Shown one piece after another: positions 11,579 through 20,954 of a stretch of 64,000 bases of DNA. The translations under genes were made by a program, and so were the position numbers. This stretch comes from Niebla homalea (lineage: Eukaryota; Ascomycota; Lecanoromycetes; Lecanorales; Ramalinaceae): positions 310,001 through 374,000 of the forward strand of contig JAHGAU010000007.1 in the NCBI GenBank assembly GCA_019925105.1, in the 5' to 3' direction. Each line of letters starts with the position of its first letter. Positions within the stretch are counted from its first letter, which is position 1. Under the pieces are notes generated by a model. It was not told where the DNA came from. It worked only from the letters and a program-made list of their open reading frames with translations, and did no database searches.

Positions 11579-12915
11579 ATGCCCAAAGCTTCCAAATCTC
11601 TCAAGTCTCCTGTTATCGATCAGGCGTTTGCTCAACGGAACGACTTGAGACATTACATTCACGAAGCCATAGGTATCCCCTTGTCTGCACTTGCACTTGC
11701 AGCTGTCTGCAGGATCGCTAACGCACAAGACTTCTAGCCAAGCAACCAACCCTCAAGCCGCTTTTTGAGGCCATCTCTGATCATATCAACAACACCGTCC
11801 TTCGTCAGACGTCCACGACTTCCACACAGCCGGAACCTGCATCGAAGAAGCGAAAGCTCGATAGCCCTGCCCCTGCTCGAAATGTTGCGCCTGTGCCCAG
11901 ATGGGCTCCTGACAGCTTCTACTACTTCAACGACATGTCCTTCTCCATCCCTCAGCGCAAGAAGCTCAAGCTTGAGATTGGAAAGCTTCCCGAGCAGGGC
12001 ATACGGGCGACAAATGCGGAGGGAGACGTCGAGCTCGACATCAAGTGGGCAGACATACGCGAGATAACCTGCCTTCCCATCCCGGAAAAAGCCCACGCCG
12101 CATACAATTTCTGCGTCTTCACCAACGCATCGCGCGATAGTCCTGATACGCAGCAAGTCGTGTGGACTGTCCAGGACGCTATACCGAAGGATGACAGCGT
12201 CGACCCCAAGCTCAAGGAGACTGTCACGGGCACCTACCGCTGGCTCCTGCTTACATCTATCAACGAGGCCTTGAAGCCATTCAAGAAGTCTGTCACCATT
12301 CCCGGTCCCTCGGAATTCGTCTCTCAATTGGCTCAAGCACATCGAAAAGGCGAGATGGCATATCATGTCCGGTCCTTCCGCGGCGCAAAAGATGGGTACC
12401 TATTCCTCCTTTCAAGCGGGATCATCTGGGGTTTCAAGAAACCACTCGAGTACTTTCCCTTTGATGTCATAGACTCAGTCTCCTACACATCCGTCCTACA
12501 ACGAACATTCAATCTCAATATCGCCATTCGCAGATCGACGGATGACGAGCCACAAGAATTCGAGTTCTCCATGGTGGATCAGGCGGATTTTGGTGGTATT
12601 GATACATATGTCAAGCGGCACTCATTACAGGATGCGAGTATGGCAGAGCAGCGGCGAGCAAAGAACCTCAATATCAATGGAGTCAAGGGGCAGGAAGCGG
12701 AAGGCCAAGAAAATCAACGAGGCCAAGGAGAACTGGAGAAGGCGGCGCGAGAGGCACAAGACTTGGAAGACGAAGATGAAGAAGACGACGAGAATTTCGA
12801 TCCTGGTAGTGCGGGCGAGAGTGAAGGCGAAGGGAGTGATAGTGGTGAAGAGGGCGATGAGCTGGCAAACGGAGATGCAGGGAATGGCAGTGGAGAAGAC
12901 GATGCAAATGAGTGA
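11579..12915 (+). CDS. RTT106: Histone chaperone Rtt106
   Basis: Predicted 423 aa from two exons (11579-11672 and 11738-12915). The 65-nt intron has donor GTATCC, branch GCTAAC and acceptor TCTAG, and restores HEAI-AKQPTLKPLFEAI. Rtt106 binds newly synthesised H3-H4 (favouring H3K56ac) and deposits it behind replication forks and at silenced or transcribed loci. Visible parts: an N-terminal helical dimerisation-like segment; a tandem PH-like core with the family block IREITCLPIPEKAHAAYNFCVF, then GEMAYHVRSFRGAKDGYLFLLSSGIIWGF and EYFPFDVIDSVSYTSVLQRTFNL; and a C-terminal acidic tail very rich in Glu/Asp/Ser/Gly, as expected for a nuclear histone chaperone. A KKRKLD stretch before the core could be a nuclear localisation signal. 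The first exon lies upstream of the long open frame and supplies the ATG. Confidence 0.92.
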
Positions 12916-13414
12916 TTCTTTGTTCATAGTAGGCTCCTTCGACTACGACTTTTGAAACAATATGTGTTTTGGAGCAGAGAACTTTGATCTGGCCTTTCTT
13001 GTATAGACTTTGTGATACCAGAAGTTGTTACAGACATTGTTACAGAATGAATACATTTCATCCAATCATGCCGATCTTACATGACGTTTTCTCTACAATC
13101 CCGTTGTGCAACTCGTGACACTCGGCATTACCAATCCGAACATTCACGCATAAAAGCCTCAACATCTCACCATTGTCATTCCTTTGTTCTCCTGTTCTCA
13201 TAAAGCTAATCCCACTTTCCCTACTGCAACTCCCAAAACTCGGCATCCTTCGCACGATCACCCCCGAAATCATAAAGCCCAACTCGTGAAACAGGACTCA
13301 CAATCCAAAGACATCCTACCACCACAATACACTCCTACAAATCATCAACCCCATAGAACTACACTCAGCAACCCGAACCCTCCCAGAAAAACCAACAATA
13401 TAAAACCACCCACC
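12916..13414. other. Intergenic region RTT106 / ATX1
   Basis: About 500 nt holding the 3' flank of RTT106 and the promoter and 5' leader of ATX1. The 200 nt before the ATX1 ATG are C/A-rich with few G's, a common look for fungal 5' leaders. No gene is seen. Confidence 0.5.
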
Positions 13415-13818
13415 ATGGTCACAGCAACCCACCACTACCACTTCGACGTCGAAATGACCTGCGGCGGCTGCTCCGGCGCCATCAATCGTGTGCTGAACAA
13501 GATGGATGGTATGTCCCTTTTTTTCCCTTGGCTCATGCCACTCTCATCATCTTTTGCGCCTCTCCTCTTCCCCCTCCTCCCCCCTTTCCCCCCTACCCCC
13601 CTGGCTCCCGGGGCGGGATGGCGGTTTTGTTGTGAACTTCATAGCTAACGGCAACACACACATTCACAGGCTTGAAGAGTTACAACGTGGACCTGGAGAA
13701 GCAATCCGCGGACGTTTACACGGACGAGGTGGCCTACGAAGCCGTGCTGGCGAAGATCAAGAAGACGGGGAAGGAGGTGAGGGCGGCGGAGAAGGATGGG
13801 ACGAAGGCGGATGTGTGA
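13415..13818 (+). CDS. ATX1: Cytosolic copper metallochaperone Atx1
   Basis: Predicted 80 aa from two exons (13415-13508 and 13670-13818) with a 161-nt C/T-rich intron (donor GTATGT, branch GCTAAC, acceptor CACAG). Atx1 carries Cu(I) to the secretory-pathway copper ATPase Ccc2, which loads multicopper oxidases of the high-affinity iron uptake system. The heavy-metal-associated fold is complete: FDVEMTCGGCSGAINRVLNKMD with the metal-binding MxCxxC motif (MTCGGC), then after the intron GLKSYNVDLEKQSADVY and VLAKIKKTGKEV, matching the family's second helix and its conserved KTGKEV end. The length is normal for the family. The ATG sits in a CACCATGG context. Confidence 0.95.
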
Positions 13819-14118
13819 ACTGGCGGCTCAGGGATGGGATTGAATTTGGTGAGACGATGATTGGATGCATGCATGCATGCAGCAGATGGCCATTACAGCC
13901 GTGAAGATGAATGAGCAGAATAGCTCGATGAGATCTTTCTAGTCAAAATGTCGTCTATTGGGCCCTTTGATGTCCGGTCATGCCTTCATATGCTCGTGTA
14001 TGCCCCTTGCGTCTATATTTTCCTTGATCACGCTGCCACTGTCCAGGTCATGCCTCGCTCATTGCGCCATCAGTGCAGTGCTTCCAAACAACGCCTGTGC
14101 CTCGACCTTTGACCATCT
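13819..14118. other. Convergent 3' region ATX1 / ARO2
   Basis: About 300 nt between two convergent genes. It contains a short palindromic (TGCA)n run near 13865-13881 and otherwise only untranslated sequence. Confidence 0.5.
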
Positions 14119-15515
14119 TCATAATCCCTTCTCGGCCCTCGCCTCCGCGCTCTCCACCTGTGTCGTCTCAGGCTTGCTCACCCGCCCACTGCCGGGCAGG
14201 GGCAGTTTGCTCCTCATGCTTTGCCTCGCCTCTTGTGCCATCAGGGCATCAATGACCACCAAAGAAGCCATTGCCTCCACTATAGGCACCGCGCGGGGCA
14301 CAACGCAGGGATCATGCCGGCCCTTAGCTTCCAGGACGCCCTCCTTGCCTTCGAATGTGCTGGTATTCTGTGCCTGCCCAATCGTGGCTGGCGGCTTAAA
14401 CGCAACGCGGAAGTAGATGGGCGCACCGTTGGTGATGCCGCCTTGTATGCCTCCGGAATTGTTGGTACGGGTAGTGAGCCGTGGCGGTAGTTGTGGTCCA
14501 GCGTTGCCATTTGTTGAGGGTGTGGAAGTACCATTGGTAACGGGGAGAGAAGCATGGTCAGAAACGTTTACACCTGTTTGCGAAGGGGGCACAGCAGGTG
14601 CAACAACAAATGCATCATTGTGGATTGAACCAGGAATTGTGCACCCATTGAAGCCAGATCCGATTTCGAAACCCTTCGTGGCGGGTATGCTCAGCATTGC
14701 TCCGGCCAGCGATGCCTCCATCTTGTCAAAGCATGGCTCACCGAGCCCGACCGGCACATTTCGGATCACGCAGGTGACAGTCCCGCCAATACTGTCATGT
14801 TTGTCCTTGAATTGCTCGATTTTCCCTTTCATTCGCTGGGTTGCCTCGTCGCTTGGACATCGCACCGGCAGGAATGAGTCCACTTGGTCTCTGGTGATGG
14901 TTTCCAGGAGTTTCAAATACACAGGATTCGTCGAGGCGCTCGGGTGTATTTCTGTTGGAGGAAACAGCTCTTCGTCACCCACGCTCGAGACGAATGCCAC
15001 GACTTCTACCCCGTGTGCCAACCTCAGGTATTTTTCGGCTATTGCACCAGCAGCGACTCTGCCAATCGTCTCACGCGCACTACTCCTGCCTCCGCCACTG
15101 CTGGCTCTGACCCCATATTTCAACTGGTAGGTATAGTCTGCGTGGCTAGGTCGAGGGTAGAGATCTGTCGTCTGATTGCCGTAATCCTTTGGTCGCTGAT
15201 CTTCATTCTTGACAAGGAGTCCTATAGGCGTACCCAGCGTAATTCCGAATTCGGTACCAGACTGGATATGAACGCGGTCCTTTTCATCTCGAGGTGTTGT
15301 GATAGCAGATTGTCCTGGTCGCCGGCGGGTCATCTGCGGTTGTATATCGTCTTCGGTAAGCTCCATGCCGGGCGGGCAGCCATCTATGATGCACCCTACT
15401 GAAGCACAGTGGCTTTCACCGTATCTGCACGAGGATTATATATTAGCAGGTAGAGTTGTGGCATTGGAGAGTGCACCCACGTCGTTACTCTGAAGCAATG
15501 ACCGAAAGTTGACAT
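14119..15515 (-). CDS. ARO2: Chorismate synthase
   Basis: Predicted 446 aa from a tiny 35-nt first exon (15481-15515) and one long exon (14119-15424). The 56-nt intron (15425-15480, donor GTGGGT, acceptor GTGCAG) splits the VTTYGESH motif. The joined N-terminus reads [18 protein letters not shown]. The enzyme converts EPSP to chorismate, the last shikimate step; fungal forms are bifunctional and reduce their own FMN. Conserved FMN/substrate blocks are present: [136 protein letters not shown] and [18 protein letters not shown]. An insert of about 35 residues rich in Asn/Thr/Pro lies between HNDAFV and NNSGGIQGG, longer than in yeast Aro2. The C-terminal Glu/Ala tail is unremarkable. Confidence 0.96.
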
Positions 15516-16362
15516 GACCGTCGCCTCCGTCAGATGAAGTCGCACAGTATCAACTGTGATTGAAGGTGGTAGAATTAAAAGCGTATACTCGGCTAAAGTG
15601 TATTGTTCGTGGAAAATAGGAAAAGAAATCTAGAACGGCTAGAGTATATATGAATGGACAACCGTTTCATGCAAATGAGCCAGACGGATGTGAATAAGCT
15701 GCTGACATGCATGTGAATATACAATCTAAAACTTTCGTCGTAAGTGAATGTAATCCGTAAAGTCGCGCAAAAGGCCTCACCCCTACATTCCAAATTGCTG
15801 GTGGTTTGAGATTTTCTTGGACCCTCGAAATCGATTTGTCGTTAAATTCACAGAACAGCCAACAACCACGACTCAAGGATCATTCATAGTACTTGAATAT
15901 GATCTTCGTAAAGGCTAGCAGCTCTTGTATCAGTATTACCTTGTTCTGAGCATATATGGCTAAAATAAGAGGTTCTTATGTAGATAAAATGTGTGTAAAT
16001 TCTGGGCCCCGTAACTACCCTGCAGCAGCCTCATTACCAAGTTTGCTGAATGTGTGGTTGTTGTGTACAAAGAGCCGCATGTGATTTTGACAAAAATCTC
16101 AAATTCTTGAATCCGGAAATTTCCAAAACACCAGCAATTAGGAAACTAGGGGTATCTTATCCGCACGTGATTGCTGCGAAATACTCGGCCATCGCCGGCC
16201 CCATCCCCAGCCGCAATCTGCACTCATAATACAATGCCATATACAGTAGAAACGATTTGCAGAGAGGACAGCGGTTGGTACTCCTTTACTCGCACCGAGC
16301 AATGCAGGGCGAAATGGGGCCTAAAATAGTGACTTACGATGTTCTCGTACCACCATTGAGTA
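15516..16362. other. Divergent intergenic region (ARO2 / lipoate ligase)
   Basis: About 850 nt likely holding both promoters. Short minus-strand frames at 15593-15876 have no recognisable content. No repeats are seen. Confidence 0.5.
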
Positions 16363-17643
16363 ATGTCAGCCCCACGTTGGGCATGTCTCCTTCAAAAAGC
16401 AAAACATCAAGTATACATATCCCGCAGCAATGACCCCTTCATCAACCTTTCTATTGAGCACCATCTATTGCAAAAGACTCCAGTTAATTCTGTCGTCCTC
16501 TTCCTATACGTCAACAGACCCTGTATCGTGATTGGCCGAAATCAAAACCCCTGGCTGGAAATCAACTTCAAAGCTCTCAAAGCTGCGGAGGCGCCAATTG
16601 ACTGGGTGAGAAGGCGATCGGGTGGCGGCGCTGTCTTTCATGATGAAGGCAATGTCAATTACAGCGTCATCTGTCCAGCCTCTGTCTTCACCCGAGATAA
16701 GCACGCTGAAATGGTCACTCGCGTCGTCAGGAAATTCAACAATAGGGCGAGAGTGAACGAGCGGCATGACATTGTTCTGGATCAAGGACCTCCCAAGTCA
16801 CAATCTGCAGCTCCGACCGATATGCACGTTTCAATGTACCGCAGCGATCTACCAGACAAGCCTTCACTCAAGGTTTCTGGCTCTGCGTACAAATTGACGA
16901 GGCAGCGCGCGTTGCATCATGGAACTTGTCTCCTCGATTCAAATCGCATTGGCTCAATCTCTGAACTGTTACGTTCGCCCGCTCGCCCATTCATGAAGGC
17001 TAGGGGTGTCGAAAGCGTACCGTCACCGGTTGGCAATGTGCTGTCTGGTCTTGTGAGCCCAGAGGCAAGGAATCAGAGGCAAGGACTGTTCATGTCCGGC
17101 ATTCTTGATTCCTTCTCCATGCTTTACGGTGTTCGGAATAGTAAACTTGACGCGGCAGGTCGAGACTTAACAGCTGAGGAACGCCATCATACTATGCTGC
17201 AGCAGTCTCGTGGGTCTGAAGATTGGGTAGCTGGGTTTCTGGATGAAGATTGTCAAAAGGTCCCTGAAGTCGAAGCAGGAATAGCGGAGATGAGATCTAG
17301 GAAATGGCGGTATGGACAAACCCCTCAATTCACCTTGTCAAGCCATGCCAGTAGAGAAGATGATCGGCCCCGACCTCCTCTACCAGGCAATTTTCCTCCT
17401 TACGGACGTGTTCATGTCAAGGCTACGCGCGGCGTATTTATCGAGTCGAATGTATCACTTTCTAGCGACGAGAATGTCGCACAGCAGGAGCGTGAATCTT
17501 TTGATGCTGCAATCAAAGGAAAGCATGTCCACGACGTCTCTGACTTTGGAAACGTTGTTGACGAGGCTTTTGGCATCGGGGATAGGGAGGCCGAATGTCG
17601 TGGCCTCGCCAAGTGGCTCAATGACATGTTTGCTGGATTCTGA
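16363..17643 (+). CDS. AIM22: Mitochondrial lipoate-protein ligase A (Aim22-like)
   Basis: Single exon, 426 aa. LplA/Aim22 proteins work in mitochondrial protein lipoylation, attaching or transferring the lipoyl group to E2 subunits and H protein. The BPL/LplA fold is visible from the start: QVYISRSNDPFINLSIEHHLL, LFLYVNRPCIVIGRNQNPWLEIN, WVRRRSGGGAVFHDEGNVNYSVI (the RRxGGGAVxHD substrate-binding motif), LKVSGSAYKLTRQRALHHGTCLL (the catalytic Lys lies in this block) and, further on, KWRYGQTPQFT, the conserved start of the C-terminal part. The N-terminal extension (SAPRWACLLQKAKH) is short but basic and could be a mitochondrial presequence. The insert between GTCLLDSN and KWRYGQ is long, as in other fungal members. 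Confidence 0.92.
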   Translation: MSAPRWACLLQKAKHQVYISRSNDPFINLSIEHHLLQKTPVNSVVLFLYVNRPCIVIGRNQNPWLEINFKALKAAEAPIDWVRRRSGGGAVFHDEGNVNYSVICPASVFTRDKHAEMVTRVVRKFNNRARVNERHDIVLDQGPPKSQSAAPTDMHVSMYRSDLPDKPSLKVSGSAYKLTRQRALHHGTCLLDSNRIGSISELLRSPARPFMKARGVESVPSPVGNVLSGLVSPEARNQRQGLFMSGILDSFSMLYGVRNSKLDAAGRDLTAEERHHTMLQQSRGSEDWVAGFLDEDCQKVPEVEAGIAEMRSRKWRYGQTPQFTLSSHASREDDRPRPPLPGNFPPYGRVHVKATRGVFIESNVSLSSDENVAQQERESFDAAIKGKHVHDVSDFGNVVDEAFGIGDREAECRGLAKWLNDMFAGF

Positions 17644-18215
17644 GTCAATCAGTCGCTTTCACATTGGGAGACCCTCTTGACTTGAGTGACTGTTGTCTTG
17701 GAATCGCAAGGCTGGCCGCTATTCTGAAGTTTATAAAGGAAGTTCAAATGGCAGATCTCGCTGGCATGGGCATTGAAAATGATGCAGAGTGAAGCGTTTG
17801 ACCTAGAAGCCAAAGGTCAGCCACGATAGGCATGAAATGGTACTACACGTCCCAGATATGGCGTTTTGTACATGTTTCATTGTATTCTTACCAATGAGCT
17901 ACGATTAAAGTCTAAACAAAGTGTTCGTCTACAAAGCTGCAATTACTCTTATCCTATCTCTTGCTTTGCCTTGCATAGATAAGATATCGGCTTGTGTGGT
18001 GGATCAGGCTGAGCTAGGTGCGAGGGTGTGACGTATGTTGTAGCAGGCTCTGGACCGCCGGTCGCCCTAAGCCTTACCCTAGGCACAGCTGTCGCTAACG
18101 CCCCGGGCGGCTTCATGACGGCTGTTACTGATCTCCATGTTGATATAACCTCGACGGGTTTTCAAAAGCGCTTTGCTTGACGGCGAGCATACATTATTGG
18201 AGGGCTCAGTCTACA
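17644..18215. other. Intergenic region upstream of the heme lyase
   Basis: About 570 nt with the 3' flank of the lipoate ligase and the promoter of the heme lyase. No gene or repeat is seen. Confidence 0.5.
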
Positions 18216-19058
18216 ATGGGAAATACTCCTTCATCCAACAAAGAGCAGCCACCTCTTTCCGGCCCCTCCTCCTCCGCCGACGCCTGCCCCGTCGATGAAT
18301 CCACCCGCAAAGCCTACTTAGCAGCAGCGGCAGCCTCCAAAGGTTATAGCTCTCCATCTCCACCCAATCACCCTCCAACTCCATCTCCAAACCCCTACCT
18401 CCCTCACAAACGCCCTCGACTCCAGCAAGAACAGCCCCTAGCCTCCGACCGTGTCACATCCTCCATCCCCCGCGCCGCCACCTCCCCTTCCACCACAACC
18501 CCCTCGCCCTCCTCCCTCCCCACCAATCTCAAACCCTCCAGCGAATCCCACCCGTCACACCCCACCCCCTCCGACGCCACACGCTGGATCTACCCCTCCG
18601 AAAAGATGTTCTTCGACGCCATGCGCCGGAAATCCTACTCCCCCGACGCCGCCGACATGCGCACCATCGTGCCCATCCACAACGCCGTCAATGAGCGCGC
18701 GTGGTCGGAGATCCTGGCGTGGGAATCCTCGTCCCCGCGCGCCGTGGCTCAGAATCACGGGTGTGGCGGGCCGAAGTTGAGGGCTTTCAGTGGGGACAGT
18801 GGGAAGTTGACGCCGAGGGCGAGGTGGTATGGGCTGCTGGGGTATGAGAGGCCGTTTGATCGGCATGATTGGGTGGTGGAGAGGTGTGGGGGGCCGGGGG
18901 AGGGGGTAGAGTATGTGATTGATTTTTATAGGGGTAGGGGCAGTGCGGGGGAAAAGGGAGAAGCGGGGGGGTTGAATTTCTACCTGGATGTGAGGCCGAA
19001 GTTGAATTCATGGGAGGGGTGGCGGATGAGGGTGGGGAGACTGGTGGGGTGGCGATGA
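18216..19058 (+). CDS. Holocytochrome c/c1 synthase (heme lyase)
   Basis: Single exon, 280 aa from the ATG at 18216; the frame is open further upstream but lacks family sequence there. Heme lyases attach heme to the CxxCH motif of cytochrome c (Cyc3) or c1 (Cyt2) in the mitochondrial intermembrane space. Visible: one CPV heme-regulatory-type motif near residue 25 (ACPVDESTR); a long Pro/Ser-rich linker; and the enzyme core RWIYPSEKMFFDAMRRKSY, IVPIHNAVNERAWSEILAWE (with the conserved His of VPIHN), KLTPRARWYGLLGYERPFDRHDW and YVIDFYRG...NFYLDVRPKLNSWEGWRMR. I cannot decide between the Cyc3 and Cyt2 branches by eye. The start MGNTPSS would expose an N-terminal Gly, as in an N-myristoylation site, though a mitochondrial protein need not use it. 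Confidence 0.92.
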   Translation: MGNTPSSNKEQPPLSGPSSSADACPVDESTRKAYLAAAAASKGYSSPSPPNHPPTPSPNPYLPHKRPRLQQEQPLASDRVTSSIPRAATSPSTTTPSPSSLPTNLKPSSESHPSHPTPSDATRWIYPSEKMFFDAMRRKSYSPDAADMRTIVPIHNAVNERAWSEILAWESSSPRAVAQNHGCGGPKLRAFSGDSGKLTPRARWYGLLGYERPFDRHDWVVERCGGPGEGVEYVIDFYRGRGSAGEKGEAGGLNFYLDVRPKLNSWEGWRMRVGRLVGWR

Positions 19059-19270
19059 GGAATACCGGGTTGGACAGGTTCGCGGAAGGGGTCATATATG
19101 GGATTGGAGAGGTCTGTAGCGTAATGATAATGATGCTCATTGTATATAGATAGTACATCGCTAGACATGAGCATAAGACTGATTCCCTCCTCGGCAACAT
19201 GAACGCCTTGAACGGATCGACCAGCTGGTATTGCACCCAAAATGCTGCCAGAGTATGTCCATGTGGTGCA

Positions 19271-20215
19271 TTAGCCCAAAACCACAGCCAATATGATTAT
19301 GACCAATACCACTGCCAGGATCACGAGCAGACAGCAGGCCTTGCCCCTCGCATTCTTCTGATACTTGTTTGCACTCCTCAGCTCGAGATCGGCATGCCGT
19401 GTATCCTGCGCCACATTCTGAACATTACCTGATATCGTATCGATGCCGACCCCCTGCTCATGTACGATATGCGCCACGTCTCTGAATAATTCATTGAGCT
19501 CCCCCACAGATTGCTCGATATTCCGTATCTCACTCTCCCGCTCCACGATCAGCGAGTCCTGGAAGTCCACCTCATCTTGTGATGCCAGCCGCAGCTGCTC
19601 CTGCTCCTGCTGCTGTGATTGTTGTTGTTGGGGATTGTCGCTATACTGTTGGGATGTAGGGTCGCTGGACTCGAGTGCAGCGCGATTAGCAGAGGCAGAG
19701 GCGCGCTCTTTCTCGAGAGCAAGCCGCTGGATGGATTGGAATTCGGTGCCTGATGCTTGAAATTCACGGGAGAGTTTTTGTTGGGTATATTTTTGTGATG
19801 CCTGGAAGATAGTCTGTCAGATATCGCTCAAGGGAAGGAGGTTCATGTATGAAGGGGAGACCAACGCTGAGATCCTCCCATGCCGTCAACCTCTTGACGC
19901 CTTCACCAACATCCTTGAAGCCGCCCCTGGTCTCCTCCAGGAGGTCATGGACTCTCTCTCGTACCCGCTCAGTGTCACGCTTTGTGCCCAAAAGATTGAT
20001 CTGCTGCGATAGTCGTCCAATCTTGGACGTGAGTGTGAAGAGCTGTTCCGATAGTGATTCGCTGAATCGGCTGAATTCGGGGTCATCTTGGTACTCTGGA
20101 TCGTCAGTCCGACGATATGTAGTCGGCTATAGGACGAATTAGCATGACTTGGTTGTGAAACGATACACGGTATCAGTACCTGGCTTTCCAGCGCGGGGGA
20201 TCGATTGAAAGACAT
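19271..20215 (-). CDS. PEP12: Endosomal/vacuolar Qa-SNARE (syntaxin, Pep12-like)
   Basis: Predicted 275 aa from three exons: 20180-20215, 19866-20126 and 19271-19801 (introns of 53 and 64 nt, phases consistent). Syntaxins of this class mark target membranes on the late endosome or vacuole and zip with Qb, Qc and R SNAREs for fusion. N-terminal Habc-like helices are seen in FSRFSESLSEQLFTLTSKIGRLSQQINLLG and KRDTERVRERVHDLLEETRGGFKDV. A Gln-rich linker follows, then the SNARE motif IVERESEIRNIEQSVGELNELF...VHEQGVGIDTI, with the zero-layer Gln in HEQG. A basic juxtamembrane stretch precedes a C-terminal membrane anchor (CCLLVILAVVLVIIILAVVLG). The class (Pep12 versus Vam3) is inferred from the overall look. 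Confidence 0.9.
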
Positions 20216-20954
20216 GGCTGATATTGGGATGAACGGAAACGCGAAGTGACATCAATGTCCTGAAAGCCGCCTGCCAGCCAGGTATTTCGATTACTAATCA
20301 AGTTGTCTGACGTAGCTTAGGCTTAGTTGGCTAGCAGGCTCGCAGGCAAGGCAAGGCAATACAGGCTTAGTGGGAACAGCTTCCCCCTTCCCCGGTCCCG
20401 TCCTCAGCGGCAACGTGCATGTAACGGATTCGCGTATCCAACTTGTCTGCTCTGGGGAAATAGGATCACTCCGCCCCCTATCACGTTCTAAAATTGTGAG
20501 CCATGCTTCTCAAGGTGGTGTGTCATAGGGTGATGGCTGTCATTAACCGAAATAACCGCCGGGACGCCGCAATAGATGGCTGGCAAGATTCGGCATGCAG
20601 CTTTCAATGGCCAATGTCGTATCAGAAAAACCGCCACTATCTCTTCAGCCTAGCAGGGAGCCTCACGGCCCCTATCTACTCATTTCGAAATGTGACCCAG
20701 CTTCTATGAATTGCTGGGGCCAGAGATATTCCGGATCTAAGCGAATGAAGCAAACACCAACATGGCTGCGTGGTGGGATGTGACCCTCCGTCAACACTTC
20801 ATACCAGGTTTATTAATACTCTCTTCATACCTTCCGTTCTTTCTACCCTTTGCCATCGTACTGTATCGTTGTATTTCATCGATTAGAATCCCCACGCGTC
20901 GTTACCATTGTATGACCTCGCTACTCCTGCTTTACCAATCCATCTCAACCGACC
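20216..20954. other. Divergent intergenic region (SNARE / sacsin-like gene)
   Basis: About 740 nt between divergent genes, so probably both promoters. It contains short direct repeats of GGCTTAG and GGCAAGGCAAGGCAA type near 20315-20370. No gene is seen. Confidence 0.5.

Noticed and set aside
11734..12366. 210-codon minus-strand frame
   Set aside because: Antisense shadow of RTT106.
14417..15130. 237-codon plus-strand frame
   Set aside because: Lies antisense within ARO2, which is unmistakable on the minus strand.
18177..18215. Earlier start for the heme lyase
   Set aside because: The upstream codon is not ATG and the extra residues are not family-like.
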